From: Ga0077527 sp964531455
GTDB lineage: Bacteria; Pseudomonadota; Gammaproteobacteria; Burkholderiales; SG8-41
DNA: 64,000 bases
Direction: 5' to 3'
Assembly: GCA_964531455.1 (NCBI GenBank)
Contig: CAZHFZ010000011.1
Location: 1 to 64,000 of the forward strand
The translations under genes and the position numbers were made by a program. The notes beneath the pieces are model-generated. The model ran no database searches, was not told the DNA's origin, and worked only from the letters and a program-made list of their open reading frames with translations. Shown here in pieces: positions 8,706-19,029 of this stretch. Position 1 is the first letter of the stretch; each line of letters begins with the position of its first letter.

Positions 8706-9364
8706 CAGTCTCCAGTATATAAGCTATGTTCTTGAATATATTTAATAATTTGATCGGGCAGCAAGTAACGCGGATTGGCGCCTGCGACCATCGCATCGCG
8801 AATCAGTGTCGCCGAGATATCCAGCGCGGCAATCGGCACGACCACGATGCCCCCTGCAGACGCAGTATGTACGCCCAGCGGCTGACGCATCAGCCGCTTG
8901 TTGTATTCCGCAGCCAGCGGCTGCGGCATCCGCGCCTGCCAGGTATCGACAGGGAAGCCGGGGCGATAAGCGACGGCAACATGAGCCAGATTGAACAGTT
9001 GATGCCAGCGGCTCCAGGTTGCCAGTTCCAGAAAAGCGTCGGCGCCGAGCATCAACACCAGTGATTGCGCCGGCCCGACTTCGGCGCGCATGGCCGTGAG
9101 GGTATCGACCGTGTAACCCGGCCCTGAACGCAGGGTTTCGCGGGGATCGACGGTGAACAGCGAATTGCCGGTAACCGCCTGTCGCACCATGGCCAGCCGG
9201 TCTTCGGCGGGCGCGCCCGGTGATGAGCGATGAGGCGGTGTGCCGCTGGGCAGAAAGCGCACTTCGGCAAGGCGCAGTTTGTCCGCCACTTCCTGCGCCA
9301 GCCGCAGATGCCCATAGTGAACGGGATCAAATGTACCGCCGAGGATGCCAATCGGAGCGGCCAT
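8705..9364 (-). CDS. nadD: Nicotinate-nucleotide adenylyltransferase
   Basis: A 219-residue enzyme that adenylates nicotinate mononucleotide to deamido-NAD, the step before NAD synthetase. The nucleotidyltransferase motif GGTFDPVHYGHL is at residues 9-20 and the second motif ISATLIR is near 190. FLPSGTPPHR and LMLGADAF are also family features. It is the first gene of the nadD-rsfS-rlmH-maf-rng run and starts 71 bp downstream of the aceF stop. That short gap shows no terminator, so read-through from the pyruvate dehydrogenase operon is possible. Confidence 0.96.
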   Translation of the reverse strand: MAAPIGILGGTFDPVHYGHLRLAQEVADKLRLAEVRFLPSGTPPHRSSPGAPAEDRLAMVRQAVTGNSLFTVDPRETLRSGPGYTVDTLTAMRAEVGPAQSLVLMLGADAFLELATWSRWHQLFNLAHVAVAYRPGFPVDTWQARMPQPLAAEYNKRLMRQPLGVHTASAGGIVVVPIAALDISATLIRDAMVAGANPRYLLPDQIIKYIQEHSLYTGD

Positions 9365-9435
9365 TCAGCGCCAGTCGCGATGCTGCGTTACGAAAAACCG
9401 GGGATTCAAAAGGCACTCATGGTCAGCACGCACCT

Positions 9436-10749
9436 CTACAGAACAAGCCGGCGGATATCGGACAATACTGTCGTCAGATAGGTGCTGAAACGCGCGCCAA
9501 GCGCACCATCAATCACGCGGTGATCGTATGACAGCGACAACGGAAGCATCAGCCGCGGCACGAATTCCTTGCCGTTCCACACCGGTTTCATGACGGCTTT
9601 GCCGACACCAAGGATCGCCACTTCCGGCGCATTGATGATCGGCGTGAAGAAGGTGCCACCAATGCCGCCCAGGCTGGAAATCGAGAAGCAGCCACCCTGC
9701 AGGTCTGCCGGCGAAATCTTGCCATTGCGCATGCGCCCGCTGAGATCGCCCAGTTCCTTGGCGATTTCAAGAAGGCCTTTCTTGTCGACATCACGGATCA
9801 CCGGCACCACCAGTCCGCCGGTCGTGTCAACGGCAACGCCGATGTGAAAATAGTTTTTCAGCACCAGGCTCTCGCCGTCCGGCGACAGCGAGGCATTGAA
9901 CTCGGGGAACTGCTTCAGCGCGACAACGGCAGCCTTCATCAGAAAACCGAGCATCGTGAACTTGATACCGCTCTTCTTGGCCTCTTCCGACTGCACCTTG
10001 CGGAAGGCCTCGAGCTCGGTGATGTCGGCCTCATCGTGTTGCGTGACATGCGGGATGCTGACCCAGTTGCGATGCAGGAATCCGCCCGACAGTTTTTTGA
10101 TGCGTGACAGCGGCTGCGTGGTGACCGGACCGAATTTTGCAAAATCGACCGGCTGCATCGGCGGCAGGTTGAACCCCAGACCTCCGCCGCCTTCTGCTCC
10201 GCGCGGTTTCGACAGTTCGGATTTGACAAAATCCTGCACGTCTTCCTTGACCACGCGATCCTTGGGACCGGAGCCCTTGACCCGCGACAGGTCAACGCCC
10301 AGTTCGCGCGCAAAACGGCGGACTGACGGACTTGCGTGAGCCTTGCCGAATCCCGCCTCATCCACTGCAACGACCGCAGGAGCAGGCGCTGGGGCTGTTT
10401 TCGCCGCTGGCGCAGGGGCGGGCTGTACCGGTTGCTGCGCTGCCGCTGCGGGCAAAGCCGGCACTGCAGGAGCAGGCGCGGCCTTGGGCGCGGCAGCCTG
10501 CGCTTCACCACCGGGCTCGAGCATCAGGACCAGTGCGCCTTCCGATACCTTGTCGCCGACCTTGATGCGGATTTCCTTGACAGTACCTGCCGCCGGCGAC
10601 GGCACTTCCATCGTCGCCTTGTCGGACTCCAGGGTCACCAGCGGATCTTCTGCGCTGACCGTATCACCCGGTTTGACCAGGATCTCGATCACCGGGATGT
10701 TCTTGAAATCGCCGATATCCGGAACTTTGACTTCGATTGCGTTTGCCAT
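9436..10749 (-). CDS. aceF: Dihydrolipoamide acetyltransferase (E2) of pyruvate dehydrogenase
   Basis: A 437-residue E2 with one lipoyl domain (about 1-80, lipoyl Lys44 in ESDKATMEV). An Ala/Pro-rich linker (about 83-130) leads to a peripheral subunit-binding domain (about 135-175, ASPSVRRFARELGVDLSRV). The C-terminal catalytic domain ends with SYDHRVIDGA, which holds the active-site His and Asp. It transfers acetyl groups from E1 to CoA. A single lipoyl domain is fewer than the three of E. coli but normal in many bacteria. It lies 18 bp downstream of aceE. No lpd (E3) gene follows; nadD comes next, so E3 must be encoded elsewhere. Confidence 0.95.
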   Translation of the reverse strand: MANAIEVKVPDIGDFKNIPVIEILVKPGDTVSAEDPLVTLESDKATMEVPSPAAGTVKEIRIKVGDKVSEGALVLMLEPGGEAQAAAPKAAPAPAVPALPAAAAQQPVQPAPAPAAKTAPAPAPAVVAVDEAGFGKAHASPSVRRFARELGVDLSRVKGSGPKDRVVKEDVQDFVKSELSKPRGAEGGGGLGFNLPPMQPVDFAKFGPVTTQPLSRIKKLSGGFLHRNWVSIPHVTQHDEADITELEAFRKVQSEEAKKSGIKFTMLGFLMKAAVVALKQFPEFNASLSPDGESLVLKNYFHIGVAVDTTGGLVVPVIRDVDKKGLLEIAKELGDLSGRMRNGKISPADLQGGCFSISSLGGIGGTFFTPIINAPEVAILGVGKAVMKPVWNGKEFVPRLMLPLSLSYDHRVIDGALGARFSTYLTTVLSDIRRLVL

Positions 10750-10767
10750 GTGCGGAGCTCGCCTGCG

Positions 10768-13440
<2,673 letters not shown>

Positions 13441-13519
13441 GGGTAATACCTTTTTGGGGCAGTTTTTCTCAAGACAATCGGGCGCTTATGGTGCCCGAAT
13501 CGGCATGGGGATGGGGTGA

Positions 13520-13530
13520 ATAATTATAAC
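13520..13530 (-). promoter_or_regulatory. aceE: Possible -10 element upstream of aceE
   Basis: TATAAT is read on the minus strand at 13523-13528, about 85 bp upstream of the aceE ATG, in the 156-bp gap between aceE and the enoyl-CoA hydratase gene. There is no convincing -35 hexamer at 16-18 bp, so this is a weak call. Confidence 0.3.
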
Positions 13531-13540
13531 TTCTGCCCTG

Positions 13541-13568
13541 AAAAACTCAGGCGCACTGGTGGTGCGCC
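13541..13568 (-). terminator. Intrinsic terminator of the phaC-enoyl-CoA hydratase operon
   Basis: Arms GGCGCAC (13550-13556) and GTGCGCC (13562-13568) form a 7-bp stem with a 5-nt loop. Read on the minus strand, a run of five T follows after four bases (13541-13545). It lies about 28 bp after the stop of the minus-strand enoyl-CoA hydratase gene. Confidence 0.55.
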
Positions 13569-13596
13569 GCAGCATAAATGCCGCAACCTTGGACAA

Positions 13597-14382
13597 CTAA
13601 GAGCCGCTAAACCGGGGAGGGCGTTTTTCGACAAACGCGCACATGCCTTCTTTCTGATCCGTCGTGGCGAATGCCAGCGCAAACAGACTGCTCTCGTATG
13701 CACAGGCATTTGCCAGATCAAGATCCTGTCCGTGCTGCACGGCCTGCTTGGCCAAACGCACAGCGACAGGCCCTTTGGCCGCAATGGTTCGCGCGATGGC
13801 AAAGCCCGCCTCGCGCAAGCCGGCTGCTGCAACAACACGCGTCACCAACCCCAACGCAAGCGCCTCATCCGCTTTGATCTGGCGCGCCGTGGTGACCAGC
13901 TCCAGGGCTCGGGCGCGACCGACCAGTCGGGTCAGACGCTGGGTGCCGCCAAAGCCCGGGGGAATCCCCAGGTTGACTTCAGGCTGGCCAAACACGGCGC
14001 GGTCAGATGCAATGATCCAGTCGCAGGCCATCGCCAGTTCGCAACCCCCGCCCAGCGCATAGCCATTCACCAAGGCAATGACCGGAACCGGCAAGCTTTC
14101 CAGGGCGTGCATTACCGCCATGCCTGCATTGGAAAAAGCCAATGCCTGCTCCGCCGACAAAAGCCGCATTTCCGCAATATCGGCGCCTGCGACAAAGGCT
14201 TTCTCACCTGCGCCGGTGACCAGCAACACCCTCAGACCGGCATCCGCGGCCATTTGCTTGATCACACATTTCAGCTCGTCAAGCGTAGCTGCGTTGAGGG
14301 CATTCAGCGCCTGCGGCCGGTTGACCGTAAGCAGATAAATACCCGGCTCGGGTTGCTCCAGCAGCAGGTTCTCGAAACTCAT
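13597..14382 (-). CDS. Enoyl-CoA hydratase/isomerase family protein
   Basis: A 261-residue crotonase-fold protein. LTVNRPQALNALN and AFVAGADIAEM form the CoA-binding and oxyanion region. ALGGGCELAMACD holds the first catalytic Glu position and FGQPEVNLGIPPGFGGTQRL the second; both glutamates are present, which supports true hydratase activity on short-chain enoyl-CoA. ATG 14382 is chosen because MSFENLLLEQ matches the usual N-terminus; a start at 14421 would overlap phaC. It lies 31 bp downstream of phaC and likely shares its transcript, where it could supply or consume hydroxyacyl-CoA for PHA. Confidence 0.9.
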   Translation of the reverse strand: MSFENLLLEQPEPGIYLLTVNRPQALNALNAATLDELKCVIKQMAADAGLRVLLVTGAGEKAFVAGADIAEMRLLSAEQALAFSNAGMAVMHALESLPVPVIALVNGYALGGGCELAMACDWIIASDRAVFGQPEVNLGIPPGFGGTQRLTRLVGRARALELVTTARQIKADEALALGLVTRVVAAAGLREAGFAIARTIAAKGPVAVRLAKQAVQHGQDLDLANACAYESSLFALAFATTDQKEGMCAFVEKRPPRFSGS

Positions 14383-14413
14383 CGCTTGGCTCCGCTTCTG
14401 AATTAAAGCCGGA

Positions 14414-16219
14414 TTATCCAATGCGTTGTTTCACATAGGAACCCGGAGCCTCTTCTAGCGCCTTGTACTTGCCTTTGCCGGGAATCCGCGGCGCAACTTT
14501 GGCCCCTGCATGTCCGCCGACCCATTGTGCCCAGTCAGTCCACCATGAACCGGCATGCTGCGTAGCGCTGGACAACCATTCCCCGGACTGCTCCGGCAGC
14601 TTTTTGTTGGTCCAGTAACAGTATTTATTTGCCGCCGGCGGATTGATGATGCCTGCGATATGCCCCGACCCTCCGAGTACAAACCGCACCGGGCCTTTCA
14701 ACAGACGCGCGCCGGCATAAGTGGACTGCCATGGGGCGATGTGGTCCTCCACCGTCGAAATGAAATAGGCCGGTGTTTTTGACTGGGTAATGTCGATGGG
14801 CGTGCCGGCCAGTGTGAGAGCGCCTGGCTCGCGCAGCAGGTTCTTCAGATACATGTTGCGCAGATAGAAGCTGTGCATCGCTGCCGGCATGCGCGTTGAG
14901 TCCCCGTTCCAGTGCAGCAGGTCGAACGGAAACGGGTCGCGGCCCATCAGGTAATTGTTGACCACGAACGACCAGATCAGGTCGTTGGCACGAAGCATGT
15001 TGAAGGTCGTCGCCATTTCCGACCCTTCAAGGTAGCCGCGCTTCTGCATTTTCTTTTCGAGCGCGCTGACCTGCTCCTCGTCGATGAAGACCTCCAGCTC
15101 GCCCGGCTTTTCGAAATCGATCATGGTCACAAAAAAAGTAGCACTGCTGATGCGATCCTGTTTCTGCGCAGCCAACCAGGCCATCGTGGCTGCCAGCAGC
15201 GTACCGCCCAGGCAATAGCCGATTACATTTGCCCTGGCTTCGTCGGTGATGTCGCGCATCACGTCGAGAGCTGCCAGCGACCCCTCCGTCAGGTAATCGT
15301 CAAACCGCTTGTGCGCAAGCTTCTCGTCAGGATTGACCCACGAAATGATGAACACCGTGTGCCCCTGCTCCACCGCCCAGCGCACGAAGGAATTGTTTTC
15401 GCGCATGTCGAGGATGTAGAACTTGTTGATCCACGGCGGGATGATCAGCAGCGGCGTCGCGTGGACCTTGTCGGTCAGCGGCTCATACTGGATCAACTGC
15501 ATGATGTCGTTCTGGAACACCACCTTGCCCTTGGTCATGGCCAGATTGCCGCCGAGGCTGAAGGCCTCGCTGTCGGTCATGCGCACCTTCAACTGCTCGC
15601 CGTCGCCGCGCGTCAGATCCTCAAGCAGATTGTTAAGCCCCTTGACCAGATTCTGCCCGCCGGAGTTGACGGTTTCCCGCATCGCCTCCGGATTGGTCAA
15701 CAGAAAATTAGACGGCGACAAGGCATCAATGTACTGGCGGGTATAAAAATCGACTTTCTTTGCGGTCTTGTCGTCGAGTCCGTCAACCCGGGCCAGCGAA
15801 TGATGCAAGTGGCGCGTGGCAATCAGGTAGGACTGCTTGACATAGTCATAAAGAAAATTGCTCTCCCAGTCATCGTGACGGAAGCGCCGGTCCATCTTGT
15901 GCGGCTCGGCAATGGGCGACGCAGCCTGGCCCATCATTTTCAGCATCGAGTTCTGCCACAACGCCATATAGTCTTGCCACAACTTCATCTGCAACTCGGC
16001 CACTCGCATCGGATCGGCAAATACCCTTCCCCATGCATCAAAAAAAGCCTTGGCAATGCCCAGTTCGTCTTTGAACTCCGGCATTCCCTGGCCGGCGGTC
16101 CGGGTCATGTACTTGCTGAGCAGGGCTCCGCTTTTTTCAGCGATATCGGCATACAGCTTCGCCATTGCCGCTGCATCAATCGGTTGCGGTTCCGGAGACG
16201 CTTTCTGTTTGGTAGTCAT
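14414..16219 (-). CDS. phaC: Class I poly(3-hydroxyalkanoate) synthase
   Basis: A 601-residue PHA synthase. The N-terminal domain (about 60-230) precedes an alpha/beta-hydrolase catalytic domain with the lipase-like box GYCLGG, nucleophile Cys336. The conserved Asp lies in STVEDHIAPW and the His in GGSGHIAG. It polymerises (R)-3-hydroxyacyl-CoA, chiefly hydroxybutyryl-CoA, on the granule surface. ATG 16219 is chosen (AGGG just upstream); a TTG start at 16252 would add 11 residues. No phaA, phaB or phasin gene is adjacent; an enoyl-CoA hydratase gene follows. The divergent neighbour is a MerR regulator with an operator in the shared 106-bp promoter region. Confidence 0.95.
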   Translation of the reverse strand: MTTKQKASPEPQPIDAAAMAKLYADIAEKSGALLSKYMTRTAGQGMPEFKDELGIAKAFFDAWGRVFADPMRVAELQMKLWQDYMALWQNSMLKMMGQAASPIAEPHKMDRRFRHDDWESNFLYDYVKQSYLIATRHLHHSLARVDGLDDKTAKKVDFYTRQYIDALSPSNFLLTNPEAMRETVNSGGQNLVKGLNNLLEDLTRGDGEQLKVRMTDSEAFSLGGNLAMTKGKVVFQNDIMQLIQYEPLTDKVHATPLLIIPPWINKFYILDMRENNSFVRWAVEQGHTVFIISWVNPDEKLAHKRFDDYLTEGSLAALDVMRDITDEARANVIGYCLGGTLLAATMAWLAAQKQDRISSATFFVTMIDFEKPGELEVFIDEEQVSALEKKMQKRGYLEGSEMATTFNMLRANDLIWSFVVNNYLMGRDPFPFDLLHWNGDSTRMPAAMHSFYLRNMYLKNLLREPGALTLAGTPIDITQSKTPAYFISTVEDHIAPWQSTYAGARLLKGPVRFVLGGSGHIAGIINPPAANKYCYWTNKKLPEQSGEWLSSATQHAGSWWTDWAQWVGGHAGAKVAPRIPGKGKYKALEEAPGSYVKQRIG

Positions 16220-16259
16220 GACAGGACCCTGGTTTCTATCTTCTTGAATCAAGATTAAA

Positions 16260-16274
16260 TTGACGTTTACGTAA
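16260..16274. promoter_or_regulatory. LiuR-like (MerR-type) operator 1, phaC/merR promoter region
   Basis: The 15-bp near-palindrome TTGACGTTTACGTAA lies between the divergent phaC and merR starts. It covers the -35 of the merR promoter. A copy differing at one base occurs on the other side of the merR gene. MerR-family regulators of the LiuR group bind similar ACGT-containing palindromes, as far as I recall; binding here is inference. Confidence 0.6.
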
Positions 16275-16289
16275 AAGCAATGATATATA
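16260..16289 (+). promoter_or_regulatory. Promoter of the merR (LiuR-like) gene
   Basis: -35 TTGACG (16260-16265) and -10 TATATA (16284-16289) are 18 bp apart, upstream of the merR ATG at 16326. The LiuR-like operator overlaps the -35 and spacer, which suggests autoregulation. Confidence 0.5.
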
Positions 16290-16325
16290 TGAAATCAATG
16301 TTACCCGCGATTGCTGCATAGCACA

Positions 16326-16724
16326 ATGAGCAAAGCCTACACCATCAGCGAGCTCGCCCAAGAGTTTGGCGTGACCACCCGCACGTTGCGCCACTATGAA
16401 GATCAAGGTCTGGTGACGCCCACTCGCGAAGGCATCAACCGCATTTACAGCCACCGCGACCGGGTCCGCCTCAAACTCGCCCTCCGCGGAAAACGCCTGG
16501 GCTTTTCCCTTAGCGAGTTACGTGAACTGTTCCAATTGTACGACCTTGCCAATGATGAAAAGCGCCAGCTTGAGGAATTCGCAGTCAAGCTGGAGCGCCG
16601 TCGTGCGCAACTGGAACAACAACGCGAAGACGTGGAAGTCATGCTTAACGAAATCAATTTCTTTGCGACTCAATGTCAGCGTCTGCTGGCGGATGCTGAC
16701 AGCGCCAAAGCAAGTCCTGCATAG
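16326..16724 (+). CDS. MerR family transcriptional regulator, LiuR-like
   Basis: A 132-residue regulator. An N-terminal winged helix-turn-helix (about 1-70: YTISELAQEFGVTTRTLRHY and GLVTPTREGINRIYS) is followed by a dimerisation coiled coil (about 80-120, rich in Glu, Gln, Arg and Leu). No metal-binding cysteine pair is seen, so it is not a metal sensor. The sequence style and the neighbouring methylglutaconyl-CoA hydratase and HMG-CoA lyase genes point to LiuR, the regulator of leucine/isovalerate degradation. It is divergent from phaC, and two nearly identical operators flank the gene (16260-16274 and 16739-16753). The subfamily assignment is moderately sure. Confidence 0.85.
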   Translation: MSKAYTISELAQEFGVTTRTLRHYEDQGLVTPTREGINRIYSHRDRVRLKLALRGKRLGFSLSELRELFQLYDLANDEKRQLEEFAVKLERRRAQLEQQREDVEVMLNEINFFATQCQRLLADADSAKASPA

Positions 16725-16738
16725 CGCTGCAACATTCA

Positions 16739-16753
16739 TTACGTTAACGTCAA
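16739..16753. promoter_or_regulatory. LiuR-like operator 2, between merR and the isomerase gene
   Basis: TTACGTTAACGTCAA; its reverse complement TTGACGTTAACGTAA differs from operator 1 at a single position. It lies 15 bp after the merR stop and about 90 bp before the isomerase ATG, so it could control the downstream genes (isomerase, macro-domain protein and perhaps the hydratase and lyase). Confidence 0.55.
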
Positions 16754-16760
16754 CGGAATT

Positions 16761-16789
16761 TTAATTATTCAACAAAAACAAATAATTAA
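16761..16789. repeat. AT-rich inverted repeat (copy 1)
   Basis: Perfect 9-bp arms TTAATTATT (16761-16769) and AATAATTAA (16781-16789) around an 11-nt A-rich spacer. It is one of three perfect 9-bp-arm AT-rich inverted repeats in intergenic DNA of this GC-rich window. Confidence 0.7.
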
Positions 16790-16845
16790 GGATCAACTGC
16801 GTTAGCAGAATCACCATTGATTGAGCATATTGATTCGGAAATCTC

Positions 16846-17448
16846 ATGCCCCAAGCTGTTGAGTTTTATTTCGATTTTTCCTCCCCGTATGGCTATTTTG
16901 CCGCGGCAAAAATCGACGCGCTGGCAGCCGGACATGGCCGCAGCACAATCTGGCGTCCGATCCTGCTTGGCGCGGTCTTCAAGATCACCGGCCAGCAACC
17001 GCTGACCACCATCCCGCTAAAAGGTAGTTATGCGGTGCATGACCTCAAACGCTCAGCACGCTGGTTTGAGTTGCCTTTCCGGATGCCGAGCCGGTTCCCG
17101 GTTCCAAGCCAGGCACCATGCCGGGCATTTTACTGGCTGCACGACCGGGATCCCGATGCGGCAAAAGCGCTCGCCCAAGCACTTTACCGCGCTTATTTCG
17201 TCGAAGACCGCGACATCTCCAATCCTGAAGTCACCGCCAACGTTGCGGCCAAACTGGGACATGACAAGGATGTCATCGCGCAGGCAATCAATGACCCCGC
17301 CGTCAAGGAACGGCTGAAGACGGAAATCGATGCGGCGGTCGAGCGAGGCGTATTCGGCTCGCCGTATGTCATTGTTGATGGCGAACCGTTCTGGGGATCG
17401 GATCGCCTGTCACAGATCGGTCAGTGGCTGGAAAAAGGGCCCTGGTAG
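16846..17448 (+). CDS. 2-hydroxychromene-2-carboxylate isomerase-like (GST kappa/DsbA fold) protein
   Basis: A 200-residue thioredoxin-fold protein starting MPQAVEFYFDFSSPYGYFAA. The FDFSSPY stretch holds the Ser that replaces the DsbA redox cysteine and contacts glutathione. The helical insertion and the end with GVFGSPYVIVDGEPFWGSDRL are typical of the NahD/GST-kappa family. NahD isomerises 2-hydroxychromene-2-carboxylate in naphthalene degradation, but no ring-degrading genes are near, so the substrate here is unknown. It follows LiuR-like operator 2 and precedes a macro-domain gene by 19 bp. Confidence 0.85.
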   Translation: MPQAVEFYFDFSSPYGYFAAAKIDALAAGHGRSTIWRPILLGAVFKITGQQPLTTIPLKGSYAVHDLKRSARWFELPFRMPSRFPVPSQAPCRAFYWLHDRDPDAAKALAQALYRAYFVEDRDISNPEVTANVAAKLGHDKDVIAQAINDPAVKERLKTEIDAAVERGVFGSPYVIVDGEPFWGSDRLSQIGQWLEKGPW

Positions 17449-17467
17449 CCCGACACCAGACCCATTC

Positions 17468-17983
17468 ATGCACACCCGCCTCGAAGTCTGGCAAACGGAT
17501 ATCGTGACACTTGCGGTGGATGCCATCGTCAATGCAGCCAACACCACGCTGCTCGGCGGCGGCGGTGTTGACGGCGCCATCCACCGCGCCGCGGGCCCGC
17601 AACTGCTCGAAGAATGCCGCGGTCTCCACGGATGCCCGACAGGTGAAGCCCGAATCACCCGCGGCTACCGGCTTCCGGCGAAACATGTCATCCACACGGT
17701 CGGTCCGGTGTGGGGCGGCGGCACTGATGGCGAAGCGGCATTGCTTGCCGCGTGTTATCGCGCCTGCCTGAGGCTGGCAAAACAGCATGACCTCAGATCC
17801 ATCGCCTTCCCGGCGATCAGTTGTGGTGTTTATCGCTACCCTGCTGCGCAGGCTGTCGCCATCGCAGTACGCGAATGCAGCGCTGAAAAAAGCCGCCTCG
17901 AATGCATCATCTTTGCCTGCTTCGATGCCGGGATGCGCGCGCTTTATGAGGAGGAGTTGGCGCGTTCTGCACATTCGCAATAG
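17468..17983 (+). CDS. Macro-domain protein (O-acetyl-ADP-ribose deacetylase-like)
   Basis: A 171-residue single macro domain. VDAIVNAANTTLLGGGGVDGAIHRAAG is the ADP-ribose-binding core (the Asn-rich loop and GGGGVDGAI); HVIHTVGPVWGGG and FPAISCGVYRYPAAQAV follow. This matches YmdB-type enzymes that hydrolyse O-acetyl-ADP-ribose or remove ADP-ribose from proteins. ATG 17468 is the natural start; an upstream in-frame start at 17330 lies inside the previous gene. No sirtuin or ADP-ribosyltransferase gene is visible nearby. Confidence 0.92.
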   Translation: MHTRLEVWQTDIVTLAVDAIVNAANTTLLGGGGVDGAIHRAAGPQLLEECRGLHGCPTGEARITRGYRLPAKHVIHTVGPVWGGGTDGEAALLAACYRACLRLAKQHDLRSIAFPAISCGVYRYPAAQAVAIAVRECSAEKSRLECIIFACFDAGMRALYEEELARSAHSQ

Positions 17984-18043
17984 CTTCCGGCTCCCGTGCA
18001 TCCACACAGTGGAAACCGCGGCGCCCGCCATGATGACCCTGCG

Positions 18044-18049
18044 TATAAT
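18044..18049 (+). promoter_or_regulatory. Possible -10 element before the hydratase-lyase genes
   Basis: TATAAT in the 159-bp gap upstream of the methylglutaconyl-CoA hydratase-like gene, about 95 bp before its ATG. No good -35 is seen. Confidence 0.35.
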
Positions 18050-18142
18050 CTGCCGAAACCGCGCCATCTCACGCAGCATCACGGTGCGCCCTCTGCAGAC
18101 CGCAGGACCAGACACCCGATCAGGCTTCAAGGAACGATCTAA

Positions 18143-18991
18143 ATGAAGAAATCCGCAGCCAGCGCACGCGTGCTGACCCAGAGGGATGATTACGGCAATT
18201 TGACCGTGACCCTGAACCGCCCGGAAGTTCACAACGCATTCGATCCGGAAATGGTGGCTGCATTGACCGGAGTGCTGGAAGACATCTCCGCTGATGACTC
18301 CATACGTGCAGTGGTGATCGCCGGTGCGGGGAAAAGCTTCTGTGCCGGCGCCGATATCGGCCACATGCGCCAAAGCGCGAAGTTCACAAAGGCACAGAAC
18401 CAGAAAAACGCTTCTGAATCGGCGCGCATGTTCCACCTGCTTTACACGCTGAACAAACCGACCGTCGCGGCAGTGCATGGCGCCGTTCGCGGCGGTGGTT
18501 GCGGCATCGTCGCCGCCTGCGACATCGCGATTGCCGCACGCACCGCGACGTTCCGCCTGTCCGAGGTCAAGATCGGCATTATTCCGTCGATGATCAGCCC
18601 GTACATCATCGGCGCCATGGGCGAGCGCCAAGCCCGGCGCTACATGCTCTCCGGTGAAGAATTCGACTGCGCCGAAGCCTGGCGCATCGGTCTGGTGCAC
18701 GATCTGGTCGAAGAGGAAGAACTGGGAACACGTGTCGGCGAAATGCTCGGCCAGCTCTACACCAGCGGCCCCAAAGCCATGCATGCGGTCAAACAGATGA
18801 TCCCGACCAGCGCACACAGCCTGATCGGCCCCGACATCGTCAGCAAAACGGCTGCCGGCATTGCCGAAATCCGCGCCACACCCGAAGCACAGGAAGGTCT
18901 CACTGCGTTCCTCGAAAAACGCAGGCCGTCGTGGACCGAAGCACCCAAGACTGTCAAAAAATCTGCCGCCAAGAAATCCAAAAAACACTGA
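18143..18991 (+). CDS. Enoyl-CoA hydratase family protein, probable methylglutaconyl-CoA hydratase (LiuC-like)
   Basis: A 282-residue crotonase. LNRPEVHNAFDPEM and SFCAGADIGHMR form the CoA site; AVRGGGCGIVAACDIAIA and SEVKIGIIPSMISPYI carry the catalytic-glutamate regions. The IGIIPSMISPYI pattern, without the usual P-x-GGT, is typical of LiuC/AUH-like methylglutaconyl-CoA hydratases. The next gene is HMG-CoA lyase, which takes the product, so the pair would perform the last two steps of leucine breakdown to acetyl-CoA and acetoacetate. The last 15 residues are Lys/Ser-rich. An AAGGA site precedes ATG. Methylcrotonyl-CoA carboxylase and isovaleryl-CoA dehydrogenase genes are not in the window. 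Confidence 0.85.
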   Translation: MKKSAASARVLTQRDDYGNLTVTLNRPEVHNAFDPEMVAALTGVLEDISADDSIRAVVIAGAGKSFCAGADIGHMRQSAKFTKAQNQKNASESARMFHLLYTLNKPTVAAVHGAVRGGGCGIVAACDIAIAARTATFRLSEVKIGIIPSMISPYIIGAMGERQARRYMLSGEEFDCAEAWRIGLVHDLVEEEELGTRVGEMLGQLYTSGPKAMHAVKQMIPTSAHSLIGPDIVSKTAAGIAEIRATPEAQEGLTAFLEKRRPSWTEAPKTVKKSAAKKSKKH

Positions 18992-19029
18992 TTGCAGAAT
19001 AAAGTCCGCGATTGAACGGAGAACACGCG

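Noticed and set aside
14912..16258. 448-codon plus-strand open frame opposite phaC
   Set aside because: Antisense shadow of phaC, rich in His, Arg and Gln as is typical of such frames.
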